64,000 nucleotides of DNA from Nitrospiraceae bacterium (GTDB lineage: Bacteria; Nitrospirota; Nitrospiria; Nitrospirales; Nitrospiraceae): positions 62,001 to 126,000 of the forward strand of contig JAHBWI010000008.1 in the NCBI GenBank assembly GCA_019637075.1, read 5' to 3'. A program made the position numbers and the translations under genes. The notes under the pieces are model-generated. The model ran no database searches, was not told the origin of the DNA, and saw nothing but the letters and a program-made list of their open reading frames with translations. Positions 10,823-18,877 of this stretch are shown piece after piece (positions within the stretch are counted from its first letter, which is position 1; every line of letters begins with the position of its first letter).

Positions 10823-11200
10823 ATGGCCGCTTTGCTGGTGATCGATGACGAGCCTGGTGTCCTGGAATTTCTCGCCCTGGTCCTACGCCAAGCCGGACAT
10901 ACCGTTGTCACCGCCGACAACGGTCGCGAAGCATTCCGCATACTCCATCAGTCACCGGTTGACCTGGTGCTCACCGACATCTACATGCCCGAACAGGACG
11001 GGATCGAACTGGTGCAACGTGTCCGTTCGCAGTTCCCCGAAATCAAGCTCATTGCGATATCCGGTGGCGTAGGCGGAGAATCGCTCCTGGAGGCGGCTGG
11101 ACGCCTTGGCGCCGACGCAGCGTTGAGCAAACCCGTGACGTCGAATGACCTCATCAAGACGGTGGCTCAGGTCCTGCAGTGTCCCCTCCCATCTGCATAA
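10823..11200 (+). CDS. Stand-alone response-regulator receiver protein
   Basis: A 125-aa CheY-like domain with no output domain. Acidic pocket: IDDEP near the N-terminus. Phospho-acceptor: D in VLTDIYMP (about residue 52). Switch residue: the S of AISGG. Conserved Lys: K of LSKPV. Family role: accepts phosphate from a histidine kinase and acts by protein contact or as a relay. No kinase gene is adjacent, so the partner is elsewhere. The gene is isolated and convergent with the glycosidase-like gene. Confidence 0.9.
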   Translation: MAALLVIDDEPGVLEFLALVLRQAGHTVVTADNGREAFRILHQSPVDLVLTDIYMPEQDGIELVQRVRSQFPEIKLIAISGGVGGESLLEAAGRLGADAALSKPVTSNDLIKTVAQVLQCPLPSA

Positions 11201-11240
11201 CAAGACGCCCCCAGCAGGAGCCCGGTCATCCTGCTACACA

Positions 11241-12419
11241 CTATTCCACGCAGGCCAGGTAGGACTTCGGACAGTTTGCATCGAGGCCGCCTGACGCATT
11301 GCCCCGCAAGGGAATCCGCTCCATTTGCTCCAACACCTGAGGGAAGTGGTTGGGCGCGCGCGTCCAAAAAAGATAATTGGCCCGCAGCCGATCGCGACTG
11401 AATGCGAGCAATTCGGCAATCGTCGGCACGCGTCCTTTGCCGTCGTGGCGCGTGTTGTCATAGTTGGCCTGCATCACCGACGGCGTCAACGGGATCAAGC
11501 CGGACATCTGCGGATAATAGTGGTAGACCCCCTTGAGCTTGTTGGGATGATCGAAGTTCAACCCAGGGTCCTCGAGAAACACGTCCGGCCCGCCAAGCCC
11601 CGTGCCGATCGACCGCAGCTGATCGACGAAACCGGCGAGAATCTCGCGCGGGTAATTGACGAATTGATACGTTACGGTGTTCGGAAAAGACACTCGCATC
11701 TGTCGCTGCACGCTCAGCAGGTTGTCGAAATATTTGCCGGTGTCGTGGCTCGACACCAGATCGATCGGTTGGCCTAACGCAGTTTCCGTGAATCCGAGGC
11801 CTTCAAAGTGCGCGTGGCCATTGAAGCGTTTTCCTAACTCGGCGACCAGTGCCGCCAGCCGATCGTGGACTCCGGAATTCCACAACTTGAGGTTGTACCC
11901 CCGCAGCGTGCTCTGGCCGAAGTTGCTGAATGCAAAGGCGCCGCCTTCGTACCGTTCATTGCGCATGTAGGTCGGCACCGGGAACACTTGCGGACTGAAC
12001 GACTTCAGCTCCAACAGAATGACCAGATGTTTGTTCATCGGGGCCAATTCTGCCAAGATCTGTTCGATGGCCTTGAAGTCATACCGGCCTTCCTCCGGCT
12101 CTAACTCGGGCCACGGGAACCTGACCTGGAGACCGCGCAATGCGGGCGTTGCCTTCAGCTCCGCGTAGATTTGCGCCATGATGCTCGGATTGGCCCGCAT
12201 AAAGGGCATCGGCGCATAGTAATGACCTGGGTGCCACTTCACCGCCCCCGGAGTCGTCGGCACGTCGGCGGCCGCAACGATGTCCTTCCCCCACCCTACG
12301 ATGACTACCAGCATGACGGCAAGGAACAGCATGACCGGAGCGCAATTCCTCGCTCGATCAATGTGGAGGCGCCAACGATCCGCCGATTGCGCAACGATAC
12401 CACTGGCCTGTCCGTGCAT
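11241..12419 (-). CDS. Glycoside-hydrolase-like TIM-barrel protein, exported
   Basis: A 392-aa protein. A hydrophobic segment near the N-terminus (VMLFLAVMLVVIVGWGKDIV) looks like an uncleaved or late signal. The barrel opening RFPWPELEPEEGRYDF is typical of GH5/GH39/GH42-type clan-A glycosidases. FEGLGFTETAL and VFLEDPGLNFDHP offer possible catalytic acids. The start at 12419 has AAGGA 7 bases upstream; the longer ORF beginning at 12515 does not. The precise family and substrate are unknown; envelope or exopolysaccharide turnover is plausible. Confidence 0.6.
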   Translation of the reverse strand: MHGQASGIVAQSADRWRLHIDRARNCAPVMLFLAVMLVVIVGWGKDIVAAADVPTTPGAVKWHPGHYYAPMPFMRANPSIMAQIYAELKATPALRGLQVRFPWPELEPEEGRYDFKAIEQILAELAPMNKHLVILLELKSFSPQVFPVPTYMRNERYEGGAFAFSNFGQSTLRGYNLKLWNSGVHDRLAALVAELGKRFNGHAHFEGLGFTETALGQPIDLVSSHDTGKYFDNLLSVQRQMRVSFPNTVTYQFVNYPREILAGFVDQLRSIGTGLGGPDVFLEDPGLNFDHPNKLKGVYHYYPQMSGLIPLTPSVMQANYDNTRHDGKGRVPTIAELLAFSRDRLRANYLFWTRAPNHFPQVLEQMERIPLRGNASGGLDANCPKSYLACVE

Positions 12420-12495
12420 ACAGTTCCTTTTCGGTGAGGTGTGCAGCGACTTGCTATAGCGAGAAACCACTGAGGACGCTCCTAGAGGAGGCGCG

Positions 12496-12963
12496 ATGCT
12501 AGCACGATTGGTCATGCGCGTACTGTCCTGGACGCTACTTTTCGGATGTAGTGAGAATCACGAAAGCGGAGGTTCCGATGTGAAGCCGGTCGGCGAATGG
12601 GCCAAGTCGGGCGAGACGGACAACTACGCGTACTATGCCGACTATGCCAGCATAAGGAAGGCCGATGAGACTGTGGCGATGGTCGACCTGTTCGACGATA
12701 AGAACCCGCAGGCCGACGGGGGTACACCCGCACGGTCCAAAGCGACGCTGCGTGAGTATGATTGCCAGGCGAAGAAGAGCCAGGCGCTGCGATCTACGCG
12801 CTATACCGAACACATGGGAACCCGTATCCGAAAAGGAAACGAGCGCGACCATTGGATTGTATTCGCAGGACGCGGGAGAGTCCAACAGCGAGTCCAAGCG
12901 GCCGGATCAGGCCTCTTGAACTGTCACCATAAACGGCACAATCGACAAGGCCCGCAGTGTTAA
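12496..12963 (+). CDS. Small lipoprotein resembling surface-adhesin E domain; C-terminus possibly frameshifted
   Basis: A 155-aa product. The N-terminus MLARLVMRVLSWTLLFGCSE has a lipobox-like LFGC. The centre follows the Adhesin_E pattern: a Trp start (GEWAKSGETDNYAYYADYAS), VAMVDLFDDKNPQ, SKATLREYDCQAKKSQALRS, and a later HWIVFAG. After that the sequence loses family character and becomes Arg/Gln/His-rich, while another frame across the same bases reads SQDAGESNSE, so a frameshift is possible. AGAGGAGG precedes the ATG. Its start region is shared with the divergent glycosidase-like gene. Confidence 0.55.
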   Translation: MLARLVMRVLSWTLLFGCSENHESGGSDVKPVGEWAKSGETDNYAYYADYASIRKADETVAMVDLFDDKNPQADGGTPARSKATLREYDCQAKKSQALRSTRYTEHMGTRIRKGNERDHWIVFAGRGRVQQRVQAAGSGLLNCHHKRHNRQGPQC

Positions 12964-13035
12964 GGAATGGATTGTGAGGAGGTACGACTGGTTGCAGGCA
13001 CAGGTTCGCCTACGAAGATACAATCAGCAAAGAGT

Positions 13036-13073
13036 ACGGCGTGACCGGACGAAAATGGAACCGGCCACGCCGT
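13036..13073. terminator. Hairpin between convergent genes, likely terminator
   Basis: A 13-bp stem with one mismatch (ACGGCGTGACCGG against CCGGCCACGCCGT) lies between the stop of the lipoprotein gene and the stop of the CBS gene. The T-run is weak on both sides (ACTCTTTG on the minus strand), so efficiency is uncertain. Confidence 0.5.
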
Positions 13074-13092
13074 GCTGACGCACAACTTCGGA

Positions 13093-13866
13093 TTAGTCCA
13101 AAACTTCTTCGTAGGCTCGCAGAAGATCTGCGACGGAAAGCAGCCCGACGATCGTCCCATCCTCGGTGACAGGCAAATGGCGGATGCCCTCTTCCTTCAT
13201 GATCGTAATGGCTTCCATCAAGGGCTCGCTGTCCTCAATCGTCACCACCGATTTGCTCATGCACAGGGTGACGGTCGTGGTGTTAGGATCCAATCCCTTG
13301 GCCACGGCCTTGCGGCTCAAATCCGTGTCGGTCAGGATGCCGATATACCGAGACCCGTCGTCGACCAGCAAAGACCCGACCTTCCATTTTTGGAGCAACC
13401 GACCGGCCTCCTTGATCGACGCGGCCCGATGTACGCTCCGGACTTCGCTGGACATGAAATCCGCGACTGTAAGACCATCGAGCAAATCGCCGACGGTCCT
13501 CAGTCTGGCCCGTCCGGTCCTCGCCGCTTTCTTCAATTCCAGATTGGCAAGGCAACTCTCCAGTACTTGCTTCCGCTGATGCAGGCTCTCCCGTTCCACG
13601 TTATGCGTGCCGGATTCCTGGGCCTCCTCCGGCAACAGGCCAGCTTCCCCGAGTTTCGCGTATTGATAGGCCTCCAGCGCATCGGAGGATCCGCCGAATA
13701 CCTCGCCTAAGAGCTCTTCCGTGTCGTCGTCGAATGCGTCCAACGAGGCGGAAGCCTTTCGCCGAGACAGGAACGGTTGAAACGCCCGAAGCGCGCCACG
13801 CAACGCCTCGATATGGTGATCGAGCAAATCGCCCGGCCCCGGATTGCCTTTCGTCTTTTTAGCCAT
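13093..13866 (-). CDS. CBS-domain pair protein
   Basis: A 257-aa cytosolic protein. The N-terminal ~125 residues are helical and Leu/Glu-rich with no recognised domain. A CBS pair follows: first repeat around TVADFMSSEVRSVHRAASIK to GILTDTDLSRKAV, second around LCMSKSVVTIEDSEPL to GLLSVADLLRAYEEVL. CBS pairs bind adenylates such as AMP, ATP or SAM; the ligand here is unknown. AAGGAGG lies just upstream of ATG 13866. It lies 66 bases downstream of nirA on the same strand, so it may be the last gene of that transcript. Confidence 0.85.
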   Translation of the reverse strand: MAKKTKGNPGPGDLLDHHIEALRGALRAFQPFLSRRKASASLDAFDDDTEELLGEVFGGSSDALEAYQYAKLGEAGLLPEEAQESGTHNVERESLHQRKQVLESCLANLELKKAARTGRARLRTVGDLLDGLTVADFMSSEVRSVHRAASIKEAGRLLQKWKVGSLLVDDGSRYIGILTDTDLSRKAVAKGLDPNTTTVTLCMSKSVVTIEDSEPLMEAITIMKEEGIRHLPVTEDGTIVGLLSVADLLRAYEEVLD

Positions 13867-13932
13867 GCATCCTCCTTGGTTGGGAGACCCCGAGGATAGC
13901 CCATCTCCCAATATGGCTCAAGCCCGCCCCGT

Positions 13933-15534
13933 TCAGTCGGGAAGCCGCTGTGGCAGGGACGGTAGCGGCGTACCGGCCTCGTCGGTCGTATTGCGGGCAC
14001 GACCCGCCGGCGCCTTCTTCTCCACCCTACCCCGAACGCGATGCATTTTTTCCCTTGTGTGAAAGGGCATCAGCGTTTCCAAGAGGGCCGGCAACTTCTC
14101 GCAGGGCACATCTTCCAAAATGCGGGTCGCGGGCTTGGGATCGGGCCCGGATCGTCCACCGACGAATACGTCGACCGCATCCACGACTTTCCCTCCGACT
14201 CTCGCCTTCTTCCCAAGCAATCCAATATCCGCTACCAAGTGATTCCCGCAGCCGGCCGGGCAGCCGGACCAGTGCAGGCTAATCGGTTTCAGACCGTCGC
14301 CCAACCGCTTTTCCAGCGCTATCGCGGTCTCGACGGCCCGGCTCTTGGTTTCAATCACCGCCAGATTGCAATAGTCACTGCCGACGCAGCTGACCAGGCC
14401 CTTATAGAGCGGCGAGGGGTTGTATGCGAATTGCTTCACTAAGCGCTCTTCCGCCAGGTCTCCCACCAGGCGATCACTCACGTTGGGAATCATCAGGGCT
14501 TGTCCGGGCGACAACCGCAATTCACCGGTCCCGTACCGCTCGGCCAGTCCGGCAATCGCCCTCAGGTCATCCGCCTTGATGCGCCCCACCAAGATTTTCA
14601 AGCCGACATAATTCATTCCTCGTTGCTTCTGCCGAAAGATGCCCACATGGTCGCACTCTCCGGATTTCCTCGCATCGACGCCGGCGGCCGGCAGAGCTTT
14701 GCCGATCCGCCGCTCGACCTCGCTTCTCAACCGTTCTTCACCCCACTCCTCGACCAAGAACGCCAGCCGCGCTTGGGTTCGATTCTCCCGCGGACCATGA
14801 TCCCGATAGATCTCCAGCAACGCCCGGCATACTTCGAAGGCCTCGGCCGGGTTTACAAAAACGTCGAGCGGGCTCGCGATGCGGTAACCGCCAGACCCCA
14901 GCTTTCCACCGACCAGCACGTTAAAGCCGTAGCACTTGTCATAGCCGAGGTCGTGATAGGCCGGCACCAGCGCAATGTCCTGCGTCTCCATGTGGAGGCA
15001 GTTGTCCAGACACCCCGTCACCGCGACGTTGCACTTGCGCGGGAGATTCGTATAGGCCTTGTTGCCGAGCACTTCTTGATTGATGGCCCGTACGATTTCG
15101 GTGCCGTCCAACAACTCGTTGGGGTTCAGGCCCGCCACCGGGCAGGTCATGACGTTTCGGACAGAATCCATGCCCGTTTGCATCGAGGTCAATCCGACTC
15201 GCTGCAAGAGATCGAACACCGTCGGCACGTCGCCGATCGCCAAATGACGCACTTGGATTTGTTGCCGGGTGGTCACATCCAACACCCCGTTGCCGTATCG
15301 TCCGGCGATGTCCGCCAGCGCGTTCAGCTGATAGGAGGTCGTTCGCCCGCCGGGAATGCGCACCCGCAACATAAACCGACCTGGCGTCGGGTTCCGCAGA
15401 AAGAGCCCGTACCACTTGAGCCGGTGCACGTCCGCATCCGGAATCGCTTCCCACCCCGCGGCCGCATAATGGGCGATCATCTCGCCCACCGTCAGCCCAT
15501 CCCGTTCCGTCTTCAGCGCTTCGATCTTATTCAT
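13933..15534 (-). CDS. nirA: Assimilatory ferredoxin-nitrite reductase
   Basis: Six-electron reduction of nitrite to ammonium with a siroheme-[4Fe-4S] centre, in the cytoplasm. The 533-aa protein has the two nitrite/sulfite reductase ferredoxin-like repeats and siroheme domains: TTRQQIQVRHL, TCPVAGLNPNELLD and KCNVAVTGCLDNC in the first half. The cluster ligands are in the second half, C in VSCVGSDYCN and HWSGCPAGCGNH (pattern Cx5C...Cx3C). The C-terminal tail is rich in Arg/Pro and probably flexible. Its ATG overlaps the stop of the small HTH ORF (ATGA), implying translational coupling. It sits downstream of nirC and cynS behind two ANTAR-type terminators, so it is probably made only when those are read through. 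Confidence 0.95.
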   Translation of the reverse strand: MNKIEALKTERDGLTVGEMIAHYAAAGWEAIPDADVHRLKWYGLFLRNPTPGRFMLRVRIPGGRTTSYQLNALADIAGRYGNGVLDVTTRQQIQVRHLAIGDVPTVFDLLQRVGLTSMQTGMDSVRNVMTCPVAGLNPNELLDGTEIVRAINQEVLGNKAYTNLPRKCNVAVTGCLDNCLHMETQDIALVPAYHDLGYDKCYGFNVLVGGKLGSGGYRIASPLDVFVNPAEAFEVCRALLEIYRDHGPRENRTQARLAFLVEEWGEERLRSEVERRIGKALPAAGVDARKSGECDHVGIFRQKQRGMNYVGLKILVGRIKADDLRAIAGLAERYGTGELRLSPGQALMIPNVSDRLVGDLAEERLVKQFAYNPSPLYKGLVSCVGSDYCNLAVIETKSRAVETAIALEKRLGDGLKPISLHWSGCPAGCGNHLVADIGLLGKKARVGGKVVDAVDVFVGGRSGPDPKPATRILEDVPCEKLPALLETLMPFHTREKMHRVRGRVEKKAPAGRARNTTDEAGTPLPSLPQRLPD

Positions 15535-15728
15535 GTAGTCCCTCTCAAGGTCACGAAGTAGTCCAGTCCCGTTTTGCTCAGCACCACCGTGCCGGCGCGA
15601 CTCAACCGGTCGACGGCAAGGAGCACCTGTGACGCGCTCAGGCCGGAATGCGCCATTAGATCCTCGAACGTCTGGGGCGCCAACCCCTGCAGATGGCTCA
15701 ATACGGTGGTTTCCGCCGTCGTCGTCAT
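15531..15728 (-). CDS. Small winged-helix-like protein coupled to nirA
   Basis: 65 aa, beginning MTTTAETTVLSHLQGLAPQT. The order of elements (FEDLMAHSGLSASQVLLAVD, then RLSRAGTVVLSKTGLDYFV) is that of a small winged helix: helix, turn, recognition helix, beta wing. AGGAGG lies upstream of ATG 15728; the longer ORF to 15800 has no ribosome site. The stop overlaps the nirA start, so it is co-translated with the reductase. It could be a DNA-binding regulator or a protein-interaction partner; function unknown. Confidence 0.65.
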   Translation of the reverse strand: MTTTAETTVLSHLQGLAPQTFEDLMAHSGLSASQVLLAVDRLSRAGTVVLSKTGLDYFVTLRGTT

Positions 15729-15780
15729 GGGATGCCTCCTTCCGCCGCGTGAATGACTTCGTCCTTGAATGGACGGAACG

Positions 15781-16221
15781 CTAGAATGTCTTGTATTCAA
15801 GCCACTTGCCGTTCAGGGTGATCTTGCATCGCGCCTCCCCCTGACTGCCTGTGACCTTTTCCATATCGATCGTGAAGTCGATTGCGCTCATAATCCCGTC
15901 GCCGAACATTTCATTCGCTTGCTCGCGCATCGAATCGCCGTAGACGCCGATGATCTCCAGCAGTCGATATTTGAAGGGGTCGGTCGTGATCGGATAGTCC
16001 GTCCGCACCGGAAAACTGCTCAGCGCCGAGGTCGTCTCTGAGTCGAGTTCGAGCATCGCGCCCACTTTCTTGGCCTCGTCCAACGACAATTTGTGATTGC
16101 CGTTGAGCGCCGCAGCGACGAAGGTCGGATTCTTCCCCACTACCTTTGCGATGGCCGCAATGGTCAGGCCCTTCGCCATCCGCTTCTCCTTGATGATCGT
16201 GCGCACCGTGTCCCTATCCAT
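15781..16221 (-). CDS. cynS: Cyanase (cyanate hydratase)
   Basis: Converts cyanate plus bicarbonate to ammonia and CO2, giving a further nitrogen source and detoxifying cyanate, for example from urea or carbamoyl phosphate. The 146-aa length is the family norm. The N-terminal helix-turn-helix-like dimer region is KGLTIAAIAKVVGKNPTFVA. The active-site region contains PFKYRLLEIIGVYGDSMREQ (Arg and Glu) and SAIDFTID (Ser). The start at 16221 has GGGGG upstream; an ORF opening 73 codons earlier reads into the nirC 3' end and is not real. It lies between nirC and nirA in one operon. Confidence 0.96.
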   Translation of the reverse strand: MDRDTVRTIIKEKRMAKGLTIAAIAKVVGKNPTFVAAALNGNHKLSLDEAKKVGAMLELDSETTSALSSFPVRTDYPITTDPFKYRLLEIIGVYGDSMREQANEMFGDGIMSAIDFTIDMEKVTGSQGEARCKITLNGKWLEYKTF

Positions 16222-16274
16222 GTCTGCCCCCTTGTGTGAGTTGAGTGATCTGTTCGCCCGACGGCCCCCGATCT

Positions 16275-17105
16275 CTACGTCCGCAGCGCTTCCGCTGTCT
16301 CTGTCCGACCGACTTCCCCGGCCTCCGCTTCCTTCACCCGATAGGGGCTGGCCAACCAATACAGCCCGCCCACGAAGAGTCCGCCACCTACGATATTGCC
16401 GAGAGCCACAAACAGCTGGTTGAACCAAAATCCCGTCCACGTGACCGCCGCATCGTGAGGCAGCAACAACGCCATGCCCAGCAAGGATTGATTCGCGATG
16501 CTGTGCTCAAATCCCGTGCCGATGAATGCAAAGAGGCACCAGAAGATCAGCAGGATCTTGGCCGTCTCATTGCTCGTACGCCCCGCCATCCAGACCGCGA
16601 GGCAAATTAGCCAGTTGCAGAGAATACCCCGGACGAACAGCTCCCAAGATCCGAGTGACATTTTCACCGTCGCGAGCTTTGCGATCAGGTCCGTGGTGGC
16701 GCCCTTCGCGAACAGGCCAGATTGGACAATCAACCAGGCCAACAGCAGCGACCCGATCAAGTTGCCGACCCAGGACCAGAAGTTCAGTTGCAACGCTTGC
16801 CCCCAGGTGATCGACCTGGTGAGGCCGCCGATCACACCGACCATGTTGTTGCCCGTGAACAACTCCGAGCCGGCAAAAATCACCAGGGTCAGCGCCACCC
16901 CGAATGACGCGCCCATGACCAATTTCACCAGCGGCGACCCTTCGGCAGCCAACGGACCTCCCAGGCTGAAGATCAGCGCAATCCCGAATCCCAAATAGAT
17001 CCCGGCGAAGGCCGACAAAATGAGATAGCCCGGAAACGAGCGTTCCAAGAACGCCCATTTCTTTGCCGCAAGCCCGCCGATACGCTCGTGATCTGACGCA
17101 TGCAT
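16275..17105 (-). CDS. nirC: Formate/nitrite transporter family channel (nitrite uptake)
   Basis: A 276-aa inner-membrane channel of the FNT family, a pentamer of six-helix subunits moving nitrite or formate. Seen: a first helix around LSAFAGIYLGFGIALIFSLG, the FNT signature AGSELFTGNNM, then NFWSWVGNLIGSLLLA, and the second half with CNWLICLAVWMA and GTGFEHSIAN. Start ATG 17105 has AAGGAGG 5 bases upstream. With nirA and cynS downstream, nitrite is the most likely substrate. The gene is the first of this group and stands directly behind two serial ANTAR-hairpin/terminator units. Confidence 0.94.
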   Translation of the reverse strand: MHASDHERIGGLAAKKWAFLERSFPGYLILSAFAGIYLGFGIALIFSLGGPLAAEGSPLVKLVMGASFGVALTLVIFAGSELFTGNNMVGVIGGLTRSITWGQALQLNFWSWVGNLIGSLLLAWLIVQSGLFAKGATTDLIAKLATVKMSLGSWELFVRGILCNWLICLAVWMAGRTSNETAKILLIFWCLFAFIGTGFEHSIANQSLLGMALLLPHDAAVTWTGFWFNQLFVALGNIVGGGLFVGGLYWLASPYRVKEAEAGEVGRTETAEALRT

Positions 17106-17142
17106 GGATGCCTCCTTCACTAAAAATGGTGCTCTCTGAGGC

Positions 17143-17187
17143 AAAAATAAAAAGCGTCCTCCCCCCTTGTGATCGGGAGGAGGACGC
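17143..17187 (-). terminator. Second leader terminator upstream of nirC
   Basis: On the minus strand a stem GCGTCCTCC paired with GGAGGACGC, extended inward, is followed by TTTTTATTTTT. Its 5' arm contains the 3' arm of ANTAR hairpin P2 of unit 2, so forming P2 should prevent the terminator. It ends about 38 bases before the nirC start. Confidence 0.9.
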
Positions 17188-17251
17188 CTTTGTCCTCGAC
17201 GGCACCGGGATGACCGGGCCCCTATAGTGCTGCGCCGACGTCGCTGCCGGC
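17180..17251 (-). promoter_or_regulatory. ANTAR two-hairpin target, unit 2 (nirC leader)
   Basis: P1 (17251-17234): stem GCCGGC, loop AGCGAC, stem GTCGGC. P2 (17197-17180): stem GAGGAC, loop AAAGGC, stem GTCCTC. Both hexaloops have A at position 1 and G at 4 and a closing C-G pair, as described for RNA bound by ANTAR antiterminators. The P2 3' arm is also the start of the terminator stem. Confidence 0.85.
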
Positions 17252-17253
17252 TG

Positions 17254-17299
17254 AAAATAAGAAGGCGTCCGCCACTCCCGAGAGAATGACGGACGCCTT
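17254..17299 (-). terminator. First leader terminator between glnA and nirC
   Basis: A stem of at least 10 bp (AAGGCGTCCG with CGGACGCCTT) is followed by CTTATTTT on the minus strand. The 5' arm overlaps the loop and 3' arm of P2 of unit 1. Confidence 0.85.
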
Positions 17300-17359
17300 T
17301 GTCCGTTTACGTATATAGGTGAGAGTCAGTCGAGGCGCCATTGCCTCCCGTCACTCACC
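17289..17359 (-). promoter_or_regulatory. ANTAR two-hairpin target, unit 1 (glnA-nirC spacer)
   Basis: P1 (17347-17332): GAGGC, loop AATGGC, GCCTC, with an outer stem GGTGAG/CTCACC (17359-17354 with 17323-17318). P2 (17306-17289): ACGGAC, loop AAAGGC, GTCCGT. Both loops have A1 and G4. Together with unit 2 it makes two antitermination gates in series. Confidence 0.85.
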
Positions 17360-17360
17360 A

Positions 17361-17382
17361 GGGAAAGGTATCATCCTTTCCC
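17361..17382 (-). terminator. Hairpin after glnA
   Basis: Perfect 8-bp stem GGGAAAGG/CCTTTCCC with loop ATGATA, 38 bases after the glnA stop, but no T-run. Possible 3'-end stabiliser or weak terminator of glnA. The loop lacks G at position 4, so it is not counted as an ANTAR hairpin. Confidence 0.4.
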
Positions 17383-17394
17383 GCAATCCGTCAA
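17365..17394 (-). promoter_or_regulatory. Weak candidate promoter of the nirC leader
   Basis: TTGACG (17394-17389), 18-base spacer and TACCTT (17370-17365). The -35 and the spacing match those of the nadE and porin leaders, but the -10 is poor. If used, RNA would start just before P1 of unit 1. Read-through from glnA is the alternative. Confidence 0.35.
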
Positions 17395-17419
17395 GGACCC
17401 TCTTAATGGAGGCAACGGG

Positions 17420-18829
17420 CTAGAGGTCGTAATACAGGAAGAACTCGTACGGGTGCGGCCGCAACCGCATCGTATCGACTTCCTTCGTGCGCTTATAGCT
17501 GATCCAGGCCTCGATGAGATCCTCAGAGAAGACACCGCCCTTGAGGAGGAACTGATGATCCTTCTCGAGCGCATCGAGCGCATCGTCGAGGCTCCCGGGC
17601 ATGGTCCGAATCTTGGCCATTTCCTTCGGCTCGAGATCGTACAGGTCCTTCTCCGCCGGCTCGCCGGGGTTGATTTTGTTCTCGATCCCGTCCAGACCGG
17701 CCATCAACATGGCGGCAAAGGCGAGATAGGGATTGGCGCCGGGATCCGGGAACCGTACCTCAATCCGCTTGGCCTTGGGGCTGGGCGAATACATCGGAAT
17801 GCGGATACCGGCCGAGCGGTTCCGGCTGGAGTAGGCCAGCAACACCGGGGCTTCGAAGCCCGGCGTAAGCCGCTTGTAGGAGTTGGTCGTCGGATTGGTG
17901 AACGCCGCCAACGCCGGGGCATGCTTCAAGATGCCGCCGATGTAGTTCAAGCACAGCTGCGACACGCCGGCATATTCCTTCCCGGCAAACAGGGGCTTGC
18001 CGTCCTTCCAGATGCTCTGGTGCGTGTGCATGCCGGACCCGTTGTCGCCGAACAGCGGCTTCGGCATGAACGTGACCGTCTTGCCATGCCGACGCGCGAC
18101 GTTTTTGACGATGTACTTGTACATCATCATCTTGTCGGCGGTCTTCAGCAGCGAGTCGAAGCGAATGTCAATCTCGGCTTGGCCGGCCGTGGCCACTTCG
18201 TGGTGATGCTTCTCGACCGCAATCCCTGCCTTTTCCATCTCGAGGATCATCTCGGTCCGGATGTCCTGTTGCGTGTCGGTCGGCGCCACCGGGAAGTAGC
18301 CTTCCTTGTGACGGATCTTGCCGCCCAAGTTCACACCCTCCTGGCCCATGTTCCACACGCCCTCATCGGAATCGAGGAAATAGTAGCCGCTGTGGTTGGT
18401 CTGGTCGTAGCGGGCATGATCGAAAATGAAGAACTCGGCTTCCGGGCCCCAATAGGACGTATCGCCGATCTTCGTGCTCTGCAGATACTTCTCGGCCTTT
18501 TGGGCGATGTAGCGCGGATCGCGATCGTAGGTCTCCCGGGTGATCGGATCGACCACGTTGCCGATCAGACTCAAGGTCGGGACCGCGCAGAACGGATCCA
18601 TGCAGGCCGTTTCCGGATCCGGCACGACCAGCATGTCGCTGTTGTTGATCGCCTTCCAGCCGCGGATGGAGGACCCGTCCAAACCGGACCCATCCTTGAA
18701 CAACCCTTCCGTGAGTTCCCCCACCGGAATGCTGAAATGCTGCCACGTGCCGATGAGATCGACAAACTTCAGATCGACCACCTGCACCTTGTTTTTCTTC
18801 GCAAACTCCAACACTTCACGAACGTTCAT
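17420..18829 (-). CDS. glnA: Glutamine synthetase, type I
   Basis: ATP-dependent synthesis of glutamine from glutamate and ammonium; cytosolic dodecamer. The 469-aa length is typical of GSI-beta. Seen: the beta-grasp N-terminus with [15 protein letters not shown], the latch GSSIRGW, the metal-binding [30 protein letters not shown] and the ATP-binding RIPMYSPS. The adenylylation site is present (Tyr in DLYDLEPKE, near residue 398), so GlnE control is expected. An AGGAGG-type site precedes the ATG. glnD lies 48 bases upstream on the same strand; the ANTAR-gated nirC group lies downstream. Confidence 0.98.
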   Translation of the reverse strand: MNVREVLEFAKKNKVQVVDLKFVDLIGTWQHFSIPVGELTEGLFKDGSGLDGSSIRGWKAINNSDMLVVPDPETACMDPFCAVPTLSLIGNVVDPITRETYDRDPRYIAQKAEKYLQSTKIGDTSYWGPEAEFFIFDHARYDQTNHSGYYFLDSDEGVWNMGQEGVNLGGKIRHKEGYFPVAPTDTQQDIRTEMILEMEKAGIAVEKHHHEVATAGQAEIDIRFDSLLKTADKMMMYKYIVKNVARRHGKTVTFMPKPLFGDNGSGMHTHQSIWKDGKPLFAGKEYAGVSQLCLNYIGGILKHAPALAAFTNPTTNSYKRLTPGFEAPVLLAYSSRNRSAGIRIPMYSPSPKAKRIEVRFPDPGANPYLAFAAMLMAGLDGIENKINPGEPAEKDLYDLEPKEMAKIRTMPGSLDDALDALEKDHQFLLKGGVFSEDLIEAWISYKRTKEVDTMRLRPHPYEFFLYYDL

Positions 18830-18877
18830 CCCCTCCTCCTTTCGGAACCGATGAAAATAACACCCTCACTCAATCTG

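Noticed and set aside
17361-17382. GGGAAAGG hairpin as a further ANTAR hairpin
   Set aside because: Loop ATGATA has A at position 1 but not G at position 4, and the closing pair is G-C, so it breaks the rule.
17143-17394. Glutamine or guanidine riboswitch in the glnA-nirC spacer
   Set aside because: The conserved feature is paired hexaloop hairpins with A1/G4 plus terminators, not a single conserved aptamer core. The stems vary while the loop rule is kept, which fits protein recognition better.
18830-18877. Sigma-54 promoter upstream of glnA
   Set aside because: A GGCAC occurs, but the -12 GC is not at the right distance, so the -24/-12 rule fails.
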